From positions 1 through 35,056 of the forward strand of contig WNDX01000032.1 in assembly GCA_009914615.1 (NCBI GenBank): a stretch of 35,056 nucleotides of DNA, written 5' to 3'. Position numbers and translations under genes: made by a program. The notes under the pieces are model-generated. The model saw only the letters and a program-made list of their open reading frames with translations, was not told the origin of the DNA and ran no database searches. This stretch comes from Herbaspirillum frisingense. Lineage in GTDB: Bacteria; Pseudomonadota; Gammaproteobacteria; Burkholderiales; Burkholderiaceae_D. Shown here piece by piece: positions 7,336 to 15,733 of the stretch. The first letter of the stretch is position 1; the number at the start of each line of letters is the position of its first letter.

Positions 7336-8181
7336 TCAGCCCGCCATATCCTTGAACATCAGCAATTCCTCATCCGAGAACCCGGCCGCCCGGCGCGCTT
7401 CCATATTGAACGGCCCGCGTAGCGGCGGCGCCTTGTAGCGCACGCACAATGCGGCGAAGGTCGGGATGGGATCCAGGCCGCGTTGCTCGCACAGCCAGTT
7501 GAACCAACGATTGCCGATCAGCACGTGGCCGACCTCGTCGCGCATGATGATGTCCAGGATCTCCGCGGCGGCGATGTCGCCGGCCTGGGCCAGCTTGGCG
7601 CGCACCGGCGGCGCCGCGTCCAGCCCGCGTGCCTCCAGCGTGCGCGGCACCAGGGCGATGCGGCCCAGGACGTCGGCGCGGGTGGTCTCGGCCATGTCCC
7701 ACAGGGCGTTATGGGCAGTAAAGTCGCCATAGACATGGCCCAGCGTCACGAGGTGCCGGGCCAGCAGCGTGAAGTGATAGGCCTCCTCGGCTGCCACCTG
7801 CAGCCAGTCGGCGTAAAAGTCGCCCGGCATGCCGGGAAAGCGCCAGACCGCATCCAGCGCCAGGTTGATGGCATTGAATTCGATATGCGCCAGCGCGTGG
7901 ATCAGCGCCGCCCGCCCCTCGGGCGTGGCCATGGAGCGCGTCTTCACGTGCAGCGGCGGCACCAGTTCAGGCTTGATCGGCCGGCCGGGAATACCCGCGC
8001 CGGACTCGCTCGCCGCCAGGTCGGCCTCTTCCAGCGACAGCCCGCCGGCGTGCCAGGCGACATGCAAGGCCTGGACGGCGGCGCATTTGGCTTCAGGCCG
8101 GGTTTCTTTCAGGCAAGTCAGCGCGGCGGCGCGCAAGCCGGCAAATGAAAAGTCTTCAACTGGGGATGGAACGTGATCCAA
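7336..8181 (-). CDS. DUF455 family ferritin-like protein
   Basis: 281-residue protein of the DUF455 ferritin-like superfamily, a predicted four-helix bundle with a di-metal site. Putative metal ligands sit in IHALAHIEFNAINLALD, AAEEAYHFTLLARHL and IIMRDEVGHVLIGNRWF, each pairing Glu with a nearby His in the bacterioferritin manner. No ATG or GTG precedes the conserved core in frame close enough. I chose TTG at 8181 (then DHVPSPVEDF), which has AAAGAAG five bases upstream; TTG at 8196 is the alternative, and an ATG at 8292 would run into the neighbour's leader. It is divergent from the gamma-carbonic anhydrase gene with a 118-bp shared promoter region. The metal-dependent reaction is not known. 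Confidence 0.85.
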   Translation of the reverse strand: MDHVPSPVEDFSFAGLRAAALTCLKETRPEAKCAAVQALHVAWHAGGLSLEEADLAASESGAGIPGRPIKPELVPPLHVKTRSMATPEGRAALIHALAHIEFNAINLALDAVWRFPGMPGDFYADWLQVAAEEAYHFTLLARHLVTLGHVYGDFTAHNALWDMAETTRADVLGRIALVPRTLEARGLDAAPPVRAKLAQAGDIAAAEILDIIMRDEVGHVLIGNRWFNWLCEQRGLDPIPTFAALCVRYKAPPLRGPFNMEARRAAGFSDEELLMFKDMAG

Positions 8182-8299
8182 GGATGCTTCTTTCAAGGGA
8201 CTGTAAAATACGCGGTTGATGACGCCGGCATTGCCACCATATGAGATGGCAAGCGACCAAGGCGGGTTCGCACACGTTGCACAAGGAGACAATTTTATT

Positions 8300-8824
8300 A
8301 TGGCGATCTACCAATTGGAGCAGGACATCCCCGAAATCCACGAAACCGCCTTCGTGGCGGAATCGTCCACCGTGGTCGGCAAGGTGAAGATGGAGCCGCA
8401 CTCCAGCGTCTGGTTCAACGTCGCCATCCGCGGCGACAACGAACTGATCACCATCGGCGAAAACAGCAACGTCCAGGAAGGCGCGGTGCTGCATACCGAT
8501 ATCGGCTATCCGATGGTGATCGGCAAGAACGTCACGGTCGGCCACCAGGCCATGCTGCATGGCTGCACCATCGGCGAAGGCGCGCTGATCGGCATCCAGG
8601 CAGTGGTGCTCAACGGCGCGAAGGTCGGCAAGAACTGCCTGGTCGGCGCCGGCGCGCTGGTGACCGAAGGCAAGGAATTTCCGGACAACTCGCTGATCAT
8701 CGGCGCTCCCGCCAAGGCGGTGCGCCAACTGAGTGAAGAAGATATCGCGCGCATGCACGCCGGCACCGACAGCTACGTCGAGCGCGCGCAACAGTTCAAG
8801 GCCAAGCTCAAGCGCATCGCCTGA
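8300..8824 (+). CDS. gamma-class carbonic anhydrase-like protein
   Basis: 174-residue left-handed beta-helix protein of the gamma-carbonic anhydrase (YrdA/PaaY/CaiE) family. Hexapeptide repeats run from about residue 18 to 140 and the C-terminal helix packs outside. The three zinc-binding histidines are present as His65 (VLHTD), His82 and His87 (VGHQAMLHG), and RGDN (44-47) carries the conserved Arg/Asp. The ATG at 8300 has an AAGGAGA ribosome site; upstream in-frame starts lack one. It is followed 28 bp later by hslO in the same direction. Whether it hydrates CO2 or acts on a CoA or acyl substrate cannot be told from sequence. Confidence 0.92.
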   Translation: MAIYQLEQDIPEIHETAFVAESSTVVGKVKMEPHSSVWFNVAIRGDNELITIGENSNVQEGAVLHTDIGYPMVIGKNVTVGHQAMLHGCTIGEGALIGIQAVVLNGAKVGKNCLVGAGALVTEGKEFPDNSLIIGAPAKAVRQLSEEDIARMHAGTDSYVERAQQFKAKLKRIA

Positions 8825-8852
8825 GCCGGCCGCATAAGCAATCAAGGAAACA

Positions 8853-9782
8853 ATGAAAGACACGCTGCAAAAATTCCTGGTCGATAACGCTCCCGTGCGC
8901 GGCGAGCTGATCGATATCTCCGACACCTGGCGCCAGGTGCAGGCGCGCCGCGAGTATCCGTCCGCGGTCAGGAAACTGCTGGGCGAAATGCTGGCCGCTT
9001 CGGCGCTGCTCTCGGCCAACCTGAAGTTCAACGGCATGATCGTCATGCAGATCCATGGCGACGGCCCGGTCAAGCTGCTGGTGGTGGAGTGCGACTCCGA
9101 ACTGCAACTGCGCGCCACCGCCAAGCTGGCCGAGGACGCGACGATCGCCGATGAAGCCACCCTGACGGAACTGGTCAACGCCGGCGGCCACGGCCGCTTC
9201 GTGATCACGCTCGATCCCAAGGACAAGCTGCCCGGCCAGCAACCCTATCAGGGCATCGTGCCGCTGGACGGCGAGAGCGTGGCCACCGTGATAGAAAACT
9301 ACATGCTGCGCTCCGAACAGCTCGACACCAAGCTGTGGCTGGCGGCCGACGCCGAGGTCTCGCGCGGGTTGCTGCTGCAAAAGCTGCCGACCGAAGGCGG
9401 CACCGCGGCGCCGACCACCAAGCCGGAAGGCGACCTGGAAACCTGGAACCACCTGGTCATGCTGGGCAATACCCTGCGCCGCGAGGAATTGCTGTCCACC
9501 GATATCGCCACGCTCATGCACCGCCTGTTCTGGGAAGAGACCATCCGCGTGTTCGATCCGGCGCATCCCAGCTTCCACTGCTCCTGCTCGCGCGAGAAGG
9601 TAGGCAACATGCTGAAGATGCTGGGCCGCGAAGAGGTGGAAGACGCCCTCTCGCAGTCGGACAAGCTGGGCATCAACTGCGATTTCTGCGGCCAGCACTA
9701 CGAGTTCGACGCCGTCGATTGCGCCCAGTTGTTCGCCAGCGACCTGGCCGGCAGCAGCGAGGCGGGAGAAGCCCGGCACTGA
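8853..9782 (+). CDS. hslO: redox-regulated chaperone Hsp33
   Basis: Hsp33 is a cytoplasmic holdase that is activated when oxidants release zinc from its C-terminal cysteines. The 309-residue length is in the family range. The four zinc ligands are all present: Cys243 and Cys245 (FHCSCSREK), Cys276 and Cys279 (INCDFCGQHY). The N-terminal chaperone core (about 5-180) includes GGHGRFVITLDPKD. The ribosome site is AAGGAAACA before the ATG. It is probably co-transcribed with the gamma-carbonic anhydrase and ends at a strong terminator 8 bp downstream. Confidence 0.97.
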   Translation: MKDTLQKFLVDNAPVRGELIDISDTWRQVQARREYPSAVRKLLGEMLAASALLSANLKFNGMIVMQIHGDGPVKLLVVECDSELQLRATAKLAEDATIADEATLTELVNAGGHGRFVITLDPKDKLPGQQPYQGIVPLDGESVATVIENYMLRSEQLDTKLWLAADAEVSRGLLLQKLPTEGGTAAPTTKPEGDLETWNHLVMLGNTLRREELLSTDIATLMHRLFWEETIRVFDPAHPSFHCSCSREKVGNMLKMLGREEVEDALSQSDKLGINCDFCGQHYEFDAVDCAQLFASDLAGSSEAGEARH

Positions 9783-9789
9783 TTGCCAC

Positions 9790-9839
9790 GCCGGCATAAA
9801 AAAACGCCACCCGTGACGGTGGCGTTTTTTTATGCCGGC
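9790..9839. terminator. bidirectional terminator between hslO and rsuA
   Basis: A 22-bp perfect inverted repeat (9790-9811 and 9818-9839) with a 6-nt loop. The core is ACGCCACC/GGTGGCGT flanked by seven A on one side and seven T on the other, so it works as an intrinsic terminator for hslO on plus and for trmJ-rsuA on minus. The outer GCCGGCAT/ATGCCGGC arms extend the symmetry beyond what termination needs. Confidence 0.93.
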
Positions 9840-9888
9840 CTTGCCGGTGGGTCTGACGTCCTCCGCGAGGCGCGCCCCGGATGCCTCC

Positions 9889-10605
9889 TCAGTCCGGCAC
9901 CAGCAGCGCCATCTGCTGCGCATCCAGGTACACCCACTCGCCCTCTTCCAGCTCCAGCGCCTCCAGCTGCAGGCCGCCGATCGCGGTGCGGCGCAAGGCG
10001 CTGCAATGGTTGCCGGCCGCCGCCAGCATGCGCTTGACCTGGTGGTACTTGCCCTGCTCCAGCACGATCTCCAGCAGGTTCTCGCCCAGCTTGCGGCAGC
10101 GCGTGGCGGCCAGCGGCGCCGGTTCGTCGTGCAATTGCACGCCCGACTTCAGCTGCTCGATCAGGGCATCGGTCACCGGCTCGGCGGTGGTTGCCGCGTA
10201 CACCTTGGGCACGTGGCGCTTGGGCGAGGATTGCGCGTGGATGAAGGCGCCGTCGTCCGACATCAGCAGCAGGCCGGTGGTATCGTGATCCAGCCGGCCC
10301 ACCGGCTGCACGTCGCGCCAGGTGAATTGCTCGGGCAGGATGGTCAGCACCCCGGGATGGTGGCTGGGCTTGCGCGAACATTCGATGTTGGGCGGCTTGT
10401 TGATCGCGATATAGACGTGCTCGCGGTATTCCCACTCTTCCTCGAACACGGTCAGCACCAGATTGGCGGTGTCGGGCGTGGCGCGGTAATCGTCCACCAC
10501 TTCGCCGTTGACGGCCACTTCGCCGTCGTCGATCAGTTCGCGGCAATACTTGCGCGAGCCGAAGCCCTGCGATTGCAGGATGCGGTCCAGGGTCAGCTTA
10601 GCCAT
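9889..10605 (-). CDS. rsuA: 16S rRNA pseudouridine synthase, RsuA family
   Basis: RsuA-type enzyme; the family founder converts U516 of 16S rRNA to pseudouridine. The 238-residue protein has an N-terminal S4 RNA-binding domain (about 4-55, LDRILQSQGFGSRKYCRELI) and the catalytic domain with the GRLDHDTTG motif, Asp106 being the nucleophile. KYHQVKRMLAAAG is the conserved C-terminal motif. The ATG at 10605 overlaps the end of trmJ by 8 nt and has AAGGAGG upstream; an ATG 21 nt earlier is less likely. Assignment to RsuA rather than a close paralogue (RluE, RluF) rests on length and general resemblance. Confidence 0.88.
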   Translation of the reverse strand: MAKLTLDRILQSQGFGSRKYCRELIDDGEVAVNGEVVDDYRATPDTANLVLTVFEEEWEYREHVYIAINKPPNIECSRKPSHHPGVLTILPEQFTWRDVQPVGRLDHDTTGLLLMSDDGAFIHAQSSPKRHVPKVYAATTAEPVTDALIEQLKSGVQLHDEPAPLAATRCRKLGENLLEIVLEQGKYHQVKRMLAAAGNHCSALRRTAIGGLQLEALELEEGEWVYLDAQQMALLVPD

Positions 10606-11425
10606 GCTCTGGGCCTCCTTCTTCATTCTTGCGGGCCTTGGCTTGCTTGGGCTCCAGGATCTGGCGGGCGATGCCGCGCAGGATGTTGACCTCTTCGGTT
10701 TCCAGTTGGGCGCGCGCGAACATGCGTTTCAATCGGGGCATCAGTTTCTTGGGGTTGTCGGGGTTGAGGAAATCGATGGACACCAGCGCCTCTTCCAGGT
10801 GGGCGAACATGCCTTCGATCTCGGCCACGCCGGCGCTGCTGCCCTGGAAGCCGACCTCGCCCGGCGCGCGCGCGTCGCCGCTGGTCTGCATCGGGCCGCC
10901 GCGCACTTCCAGCTCGGTCATGCGGCACTCATAGGCCAGCACCTGCACGGCCTGGGACAGATTGAGCGAGGAATACTCGGGATTGGCCGGGATGTTGATC
11001 AGCGCCTGGCACTTCTGCACCACCTCGTTGGGCAGGCCGAAGCGCTCGTTGCCGAACAGCAGCGCGGCGTTCAGGCCGGTGTCGTTGGACAGTTGGCCGG
11101 CCAGCGCGCGCGGCGTGACCACCGGCGGCGAGAATTCGCGCAGGCGGGCGCTCACCGCTGCGGCGAAGTTGCAGCCTTGCAACGCTTCTTCCACGCTGCC
11201 GACCACGCGCGCATTCTGCAACACATCCAGCGCGCCGCTGGCGAAGGCCACGGCTTCGTCCTCCCGCACCGCGTCGGGAAAGCGCGGATTGACCAGCACC
11301 AGCTCGGAAAATCCCATGGTCTTGATGGCCCGCGCGGCCGAGCCGATGTTGCCGGGACTGCTGGTATTGACCAGCACGAAGCGCAATCGGCTGAAAAGAG
11401 GGTGTCCTGATTCTTGCTTGTTCAT
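10598..11425 (-). CDS. trmJ: tRNA (cytidine/uridine-2'-O-)-methyltransferase TrmJ
   Basis: SPOUT-family methyltransferase that methylates the ribose of nucleotide 32 in tRNA anticodon loops with S-adenosylmethionine. The 275-residue protein begins with LVNTSSPGNIGSAARAIKTM (motif 1) and has the knot motifs LLFGNERFGLPNEV and NIPANPEYSSLNLSQAVQVL. The helical C-terminal extension (about 195-275) is typical of TrmJ. It lies divergent from suhB, the same pairing as in E. coli, and overlaps rsuA by 8 nt, so those two are translated together. Confidence 0.95.
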   Translation of the reverse strand: MNKQESGHPLFSRLRFVLVNTSSPGNIGSAARAIKTMGFSELVLVNPRFPDAVREDEAVAFASGALDVLQNARVVGSVEEALQGCNFAAAVSARLREFSPPVVTPRALAGQLSNDTGLNAALLFGNERFGLPNEVVQKCQALINIPANPEYSSLNLSQAVQVLAYECRMTELEVRGGPMQTSGDARAPGEVGFQGSSAGVAEIEGMFAHLEEALVSIDFLNPDNPKKLMPRLKRMFARAQLETEEVNILRGIARQILEPKQAKARKNEEGGPEHG

Positions 11426-11732
11426 TTAAAATAGCGGGATTCGCGCCCCGGGGTCGAACATTGGCAAAGCGCCAATGCTTCACGGCAATCATGGCAACAG
11501 CGGCAACACCTTGCCACCCTGGACCTGCCGGGCAAACCCGCAAGCATAACAGCCGCGGGCGGCGCATCGCTCATTAATTTCATTGTCGCAATGTCGTTTT
11601 ACTGCTGTGCTTTCTGTCGCACGCCTGCCCCGCTGGGTTTCCACGCGGGCAAGCACGGACAGAGAGACGGGGTCGACGGTGAGCAACGCAGCCAGCGTGA
11701 TCGCTGGCCGCAATTTTAACGGAACCATCGGA
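11426..11732. other. trmJ-suhB divergent intergenic region
   Basis: 307 bp with no convincing gene. It holds a perfect 7-bp inverted repeat CATTGGC/GCCAATG with a 5-nt spacer (11459-11477), about 34 bp upstream of the trmJ start, that could be an operator or hairpin. An in-frame ATG at 11583 would extend suhB by 50 residues with no family resemblance, so the rest is taken as the suhB leader. I could not assign promoters. Confidence 0.4.
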
Positions 11733-12530
11733 ATGATCATCCCACCCATGCTCAATACGGCGATCAAGGCAGCCCGCCGCGCCGCAACCATCATCAACCG
11801 GGCGTCCTTCGACGTGTCCCTGTTGAAGGTATCCAAGAAATCGCACAACGATTTCGTCACCGAAGTGGACAAGGCAGCAGAAGACGCCATCATCGACGTG
11901 CTCAAGACCGCCTATCCCGACCACGCCATCCTGGCCGAAGAGTCCGGCGCGTCCGACAACCTGCACGATGAAAACGAAAACGTCTGGATCATCGATCCGC
12001 TGGACGGCACCACCAACTTCATCCATGGCTTCCCGCAATACTGCGTCTCGATCGCGCTGCAGCAGCGCGGCATCATCACGCAAGCCGTGGTGTACGACCC
12101 CACCCGCAACGACCTGTTCACCGCCTCCAAGGGCGCCGGCGCCTACCTGAACGAAAAGCGCATCCGCGTGGGCAAGCGCGACAAGATCGCCGATGCCCTG
12201 CTGGGTACCGGCTTCCCCTTCCGCGACCTGGACGGCCTGAACGAATACGTCAAGATGTTCAAGGTCATGACCGAGCACAGCGCCGGCCTGCGCCGCCCGG
12301 GCGCCGCCGCCCTGGACCTGGCCTACGTCGCCGCCGGCCGCCTGGACGGCTTCTTCGAAAAGGGCCTCAAGCCCTGGGACATCGCGGCCGGCTCCCTGCT
12401 GGTGACCGAAGCCGGCGGCATCGTCGGCACCTTCGAAGGCGAATCCGACTACCTCTACAAGGGCGACGTCATCGCCGGCAGCCCGAAAATTTTCGCGCAG
12501 CAGGTTAACCTGCTGTCGGAATTTGCCTAA
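11733..12530 (+). CDS. suhB: inositol-1-monophosphatase family protein SuhB
   Basis: Mg-dependent phosphatase of the inositol monophosphatase family; in proteobacteria SuhB also assists rRNA transcription antitermination and ribosome maturation. The 265-residue protein has the metal-binding motifs in order: Glu69-Glu70 (LAEESGA), [15 protein letters not shown] with Asp88 and Asp91, and [15 protein letters not shown] near the C-terminus. The start at 11733 ([17 protein letters not shown]) fits the family. ATG 11748 is a close alternative, and neither has a strong ribosome site. The neighbour trmJ on the opposite strand matches the enterobacterial arrangement. Confidence 0.94.
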   Translation: MIIPPMLNTAIKAARRAATIINRASFDVSLLKVSKKSHNDFVTEVDKAAEDAIIDVLKTAYPDHAILAEESGASDNLHDENENVWIIDPLDGTTNFIHGFPQYCVSIALQQRGIITQAVVYDPTRNDLFTASKGAGAYLNEKRIRVGKRDKIADALLGTGFPFRDLDGLNEYVKMFKVMTEHSAGLRRPGAAALDLAYVAAGRLDGFFEKGLKPWDIAAGSLLVTEAGGIVGTFEGESDYLYKGDVIAGSPKIFAQQVNLLSEFA

Positions 12531-12547
12531 ACTGCTCTCCTGATCAT

Positions 12548-12596
12548 TCGCCGGCAGGCGGCCACGGCATTGCTGCTATAGTGGCCCCACCGGCGA
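12548..12596 (+). other. two-part hairpin just upstream of the VOC gene
   Basis: Nested inverted repeats TCGCCGG/CCGGCGA (outer, 7 bp) and GGCCAC/GTGGCC (inner, 6 bp) enclose a 15-nt loop and end 16 bp before the next start codon. The TATAGT within the loop could be a -10 box, but no matching -35 is seen. No T run follows, so a terminator is unlikely; it may be an operator or a leader structure. Confidence 0.3.
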
Positions 12597-12612
12597 TGAC
12601 CGAGGAGACGAC

Positions 12613-13164
12613 ATGCCCATCCAGCCCATCGCGCCCACCGGCGCGAGCACGACCGCAAGCTCCCTGCATCCTTCAGACGCGTCCTGCGTCCTGCCGCCCG
12701 GTTATCATAGCGTCACCCCTTATCTGATCGTCAACGGCACCCTCGCCGCCATGGATTTCTACCGTCGCGCGTTCGGCGCAGCCGAAATCATGCGCCTGGA
12801 CGGCCCGCACGGAAAGATCTGGCACGCCGAGATCCAGATCGGCAATGCGCGCGTGATGCTGGCCGACGAATACCCCGAGCTGGGTTTTGTCAGTCCGCAA
12901 ACCCTGGGGGGCGCGGGCGTGAGCCTGCTGGTCTATGTGGCCGACGTCGATACCGTATTCGCCCAGGCCATCGAGGCCGGCGCCGTGCAGCTGCGCGCGG
13001 TGCAGAACCAGTTCTACGGCGACCGCTCCGGCACGCTGCGCGATCCCTACGGCCACGTGTGGTCGATCGCCACCCACGTCGAAGACCTGAGCACCGAAGA
13101 AATCTGCGCGCGCTCGCGCGAACTGCTGGCGCGCCGCTGCAAGAAGATCGCCGAAAGCAGCTGA
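12613..13164 (+). CDS. VOC (glyoxalase/bleomycin-resistance) superfamily protein, PhnB-like
   Basis: 183-residue vicinal-oxygen-chelate protein. After a variable N-terminal 30 residues come paired beta-alpha-beta-beta-beta modules: VTPYLIVNGTLAAMDFYRRAFGA (about 35-57), WHAEIQIGNARVMLADE (about 74-90), VSLLVYVADVDTVFAQAIEAGA and FYGDRSGTLRDPYGHVWSIATH (about 136-157), the last holding the usual C-terminal acidic and His region. This arrangement resembles PhnB/YdcJ-like VOC proteins. The ribosome site GAGGAG precedes the ATG. The alpha/beta hydrolase starts 20 bp downstream, so the two are probably co-transcribed. The substrate is unknown. Confidence 0.88.
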   Translation: MPIQPIAPTGASTTASSLHPSDASCVLPPGYHSVTPYLIVNGTLAAMDFYRRAFGAAEIMRLDGPHGKIWHAEIQIGNARVMLADEYPELGFVSPQTLGGAGVSLLVYVADVDTVFAQAIEAGAVQLRAVQNQFYGDRSGTLRDPYGHVWSIATHVEDLSTEEICARSRELLARRCKKIAESS

Positions 13165-13184
13165 AAAAAGAGACAAGGACATCC

Positions 13185-13937
13185 ATGCCATTTGCGCTCA
13201 GCGACGGCCGCAAGATCCATTACCAGACCGAAGGCGACGGCCCGCCGCTGCTGCTGCACCATGGCTTCACCAGCAGCCTGGAAGCCTGGCGCTTCTTTGG
13301 CTTCACCGCCGCCCTGCGCGAACGCTACCGGGTCATCATGTTCGACGCCCTCGGCCACGGTCAGAGTGACAAGCCGCATGACAGCGCCGCCTACAGCCAG
13401 CCGCAGCGCTGCCGCGATGCCCTGGCGGTGCTGGATGCGCTGGACATCGAACGCGCCCACTTCTTCGGCTATTCGCTGGGCGGCTGGGTCGGCTACGGCC
13501 TGGTGCGGCATGCGCCGCAACGCCTGGCCAGCCTGATCCTGGGCGCCGCCCATCCTTACGAAGACCGCAGTTGGGATGGCTTCCACGGCATCGACGGCCG
13601 TGATCCGGAAACCTTCATCGCCACGTTCGAAACTCTGCTCGACGAACGCATCTCGCCCCAGGTGAAGATGCTGATCCGCGCCAACGACCTGGTGGCGCTG
13701 GCCGCCGCCGCGCAGCAGCCGCGCCCGTCGCAAGAGGATCTGCTGGCGCGCATGGATCTGCCTTGCCTGCTGTTCTGCGGCGACGCCGACGCCCGCCACG
13801 CGGCCGTGCAGCGCACCGCCGCCCTGCTGCCGCGTGGCGAATTCGTCAGCCTGCCAGGCGTGACGCACTTCGGCGGCCTGATGCAAAGCGCGCTGGTGCT
13901 GCCGCCGGTGCTGGATTTCCTGGGCCGCCAGTCCTGA
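13185..13937 (+). CDS. alpha/beta hydrolase
   Basis: 250-residue soluble alpha/beta hydrolase with a complete catalytic set: oxyanion-hole segment HHGFTSS (25-31), nucleophile elbow GYSLGG with Ser97, acid Asp200 (LLFCGDADARH) and His228 (GVTHFGG). FDALGHGQSDKP (53-64) is typical of the 3-oxoadipate enol-lactone hydrolase and haloperoxidase-like branch. The ATG at 13185 has an AAGGA ribosome site in the short gap after the VOC gene. The substrate cannot be predicted. Pairing with a VOC protein suggests a small catabolic or detoxification pair. Confidence 0.9.
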   Translation: MPFALSDGRKIHYQTEGDGPPLLLHHGFTSSLEAWRFFGFTAALRERYRVIMFDALGHGQSDKPHDSAAYSQPQRCRDALAVLDALDIERAHFFGYSLGGWVGYGLVRHAPQRLASLILGAAHPYEDRSWDGFHGIDGRDPETFIATFETLLDERISPQVKMLIRANDLVALAAAAQQPRPSQEDLLARMDLPCLLFCGDADARHAAVQRTAALLPRGEFVSLPGVTHFGGLMQSALVLPPVLDFLGRQS

Positions 13938-14017
13938 ACTTCCGTTCCACTTTTGCAACGAATCGCCGTGCCCGCCAACCAAGGCGGTGAGCGCGCTTTC
14001 CAATTCACCCGTTCTCG

Positions 14018-14045
14018 TATAATGTTAAGAATAATTCTCATTCAT
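14018..14045 (+). promoter_or_regulatory. fecI promoter with Fur box
   Basis: A perfect -10 box TATAAT (14018-14023) runs directly into an AT-rich palindromic stretch: AGAAT-A-ATTCT at 14028-14038 inside TTAAGAATAATTCTCATTC. This resembles the Fur consensus GATAATGATAATCATTATC and would overlap the transcription start, so Fur-Fe(II) binding should block polymerase. The -35 box is poor (a CTTTC-like element near 13996-14000), as is common for regulated promoters. It serves the fecI-fecR-receptor-PepSY cluster downstream. Confidence 0.75.
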
Positions 14046-14105
14046 AGTTGAGCGAGCGGCGGCCTCACGACGGCGGCCGACCCGCCCGGGACGGAACAGC
14101 GCCAG

Positions 14106-14648
14106 ATGACCAGCCACACGACTTCAGGGGAGCCCCCCGCCTGCGCCATGGACGGCGGCGCCGTGCAGCATCTCTATCTGGCGCACCACAACTGGCTCAA
14201 ATCCCTGCTGCGCAGCAAGCTGGGCGACATCCACCAGGCGGCCGACCTGGCGCATGACACCTTCGTCGCCATCCTCAAATCCCCCGCCCGCACCACGCAA
14301 CTGGACGCCCTGCGCGAGCCGCGCGCCTATCTGCGCACGGTGGCCAACGGCGTGCTGGTCGATTTCTTCCGCCGCCGCGCGCTGGAGAGCGCCTATCTGG
14401 ACGCGCTGGCCGCCATGCCCGAAGCGCTGGCGCCGTCGCCCGAGGAACGCGCGCTGATCCTGGAAGCCCTGCACCGCATCGACGCCATGCTTGATGCCCT
14501 GCCGTCCAAGACGCGTTCGGTGTTCCTGCAATCGCAGCTGGAAGGCCTGAGCTACAACGAGATTGCCCAGGCCATGGCGATCTCGCTGCGCACCGTGAAG
14601 CGCCATATGCAGGCAGCCTTCATGGCCTGCCTGGAGGCCATGCTGTGA
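14106..14648 (+). CDS. FecI-like ECF sigma factor
   Basis: 180-residue iron-starvation ECF sigma factor. Region 2 (about 20-88) includes LYLAHHNWLKSLLRSKLGD, the QAADLAHDTFVAIL motif characteristic of FecI-type factors, and YLRTVANGVLVDFFRRRAL. Region 4 (about 118-175) has LEGLSYNEIAQAMAISLRTVKRHM. It is expected to direct RNA polymerase to the receptor promoter when the FecR-like protein relays ligand binding. Its stop overlaps the fecR-like GTG start (GTGA). An upstream Fur box points to iron repression. Confidence 0.95.
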   Translation: MTSHTTSGEPPACAMDGGAVQHLYLAHHNWLKSLLRSKLGDIHQAADLAHDTFVAILKSPARTTQLDALREPRAYLRTVANGVLVDFFRRRALESAYLDALAAMPEALAPSPEERALILEALHRIDAMLDALPSKTRSVFLQSQLEGLSYNEIAQAMAISLRTVKRHMQAAFMACLEAML

Positions 14649-15637
14649 GCGTGCCGATCTCGGCATCGGCCACGCCACCGCGCCGCATCGTCGAAGAAGC
14701 CGCGCGCTGGCTGGTCAAGGTGCATGAAGGCGCGATGAGCGACCAGGATCGCCAGGCGCTGCAAGCCTGGCGCGCCCAGGATGGCGAGCACGAGCGCGTG
14801 TGGCAGGCCGCCGATTCGCTGGCGCGCGCCATGGGATCGGTGCCGCCGCAACTGGGCATGGCCGCGCTGGAAGGCGCCCGCCGCAAGCAGCGCCGCATCA
14901 TGATCAAGACCTTGGCCGTACTGCTGGCCACGCTACCCGGCGGCTGGCTGGCCTGGCGTTACGGCGGCGCCGACTGGGTGGCCGCGCAGCGCGCCGATTA
15001 CCGCACCGGCACCGGCCAGACCCGCGCCATCGTGCTGGAAGACGGCAGCCGCGTGGTGCTCAATACCAACAGCGCGCTCGACGTCGCCTACACCGACCGG
15101 CGGCGCATGCTGCTGCTGCGCGAAGGCGAAATCATGGTGCAGACCGGCAAGGATCCGGCCGGTCGCGATTTCTTCGTGCACACCAGCCACGGCGCGATCC
15201 GCGCGCTGGGCACGCGTTTTCTGGTGCGGCGCGAAGCCGGCGGCGACAGCAGCTCGGTGGCGGTGCTGGAACACGCGGTGGAAGTACGTCCCCTGCTGGC
15301 CGCGCCCGCCACGCCGGCCATCCGTGTCGATGCCGGGCGCCGGCTGCGTTTCAGGGCCGACGGCGCCGATGCGCTGCAAGCCGTGCCGCGCGGCGCCGGC
15401 GCCTGGGTCGATGGCATGCTGGTGGCCGACAAGATGCGGCTGGAAGACTTCCTCGCCGAACTGGCGCGCTACCGCAGCGGCGTGATCCATTGCCTGCCCG
15501 AGGTGGCCGATCTGCGCGTGTCTGGCGTGTTCCGCACCGACGACACCGGCCAGGCCCTGGCCACGCTGCAGGAGACCCTGCCCATCGCGGCGCGGTTGCG
15601 CACCCGCTATTGGGTCACGGTGATGGCCGCCTCCTGA
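14645..15637 (+). CDS. FecR-like transmembrane anti-sigma/signal relay protein
   Basis: 330-residue FecR-family protein. The cytoplasmic N-terminal DUF4880 region (about 15-60, EEAARWLVKVHEGAMSDQDR and LQAWRAQDGEHERVWQ) binds the sigma factor. One membrane helix follows at about 88-102 (LAVLLATLPGGWLAW). The periplasmic FecR domain (about 115-215) includes the TGTGQTRAIVLEDGSRVVLN motif. The C-terminal region (about 265-330) should touch the receptor's STN domain. It starts at GTG 14645, overlapping fecI by 4 nt, so sigma and regulator are made together. Confidence 0.95.
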   Translation: MSVPISASATPPRRIVEEAARWLVKVHEGAMSDQDRQALQAWRAQDGEHERVWQAADSLARAMGSVPPQLGMAALEGARRKQRRIMIKTLAVLLATLPGGWLAWRYGGADWVAAQRADYRTGTGQTRAIVLEDGSRVVLNTNSALDVAYTDRRRMLLLREGEIMVQTGKDPAGRDFFVHTSHGAIRALGTRFLVRREAGGDSSSVAVLEHAVEVRPLLAAPATPAIRVDAGRRLRFRADGADALQAVPRGAGAWVDGMLVADKMRLEDFLAELARYRSGVIHCLPEVADLRVSGVFRTDDTGQALATLQETLPIAARLRTRYWVTVMAAS

Positions 15638-15733
15638 TCCCGCCTTCGTCTTGTTGGCGTTTTTGGCACCTTTTCCGGTTTCGTTCGACAAGCCATGGAA
15701 GACCATTCCATCCACTTGCTTCGAGGAACCGCA

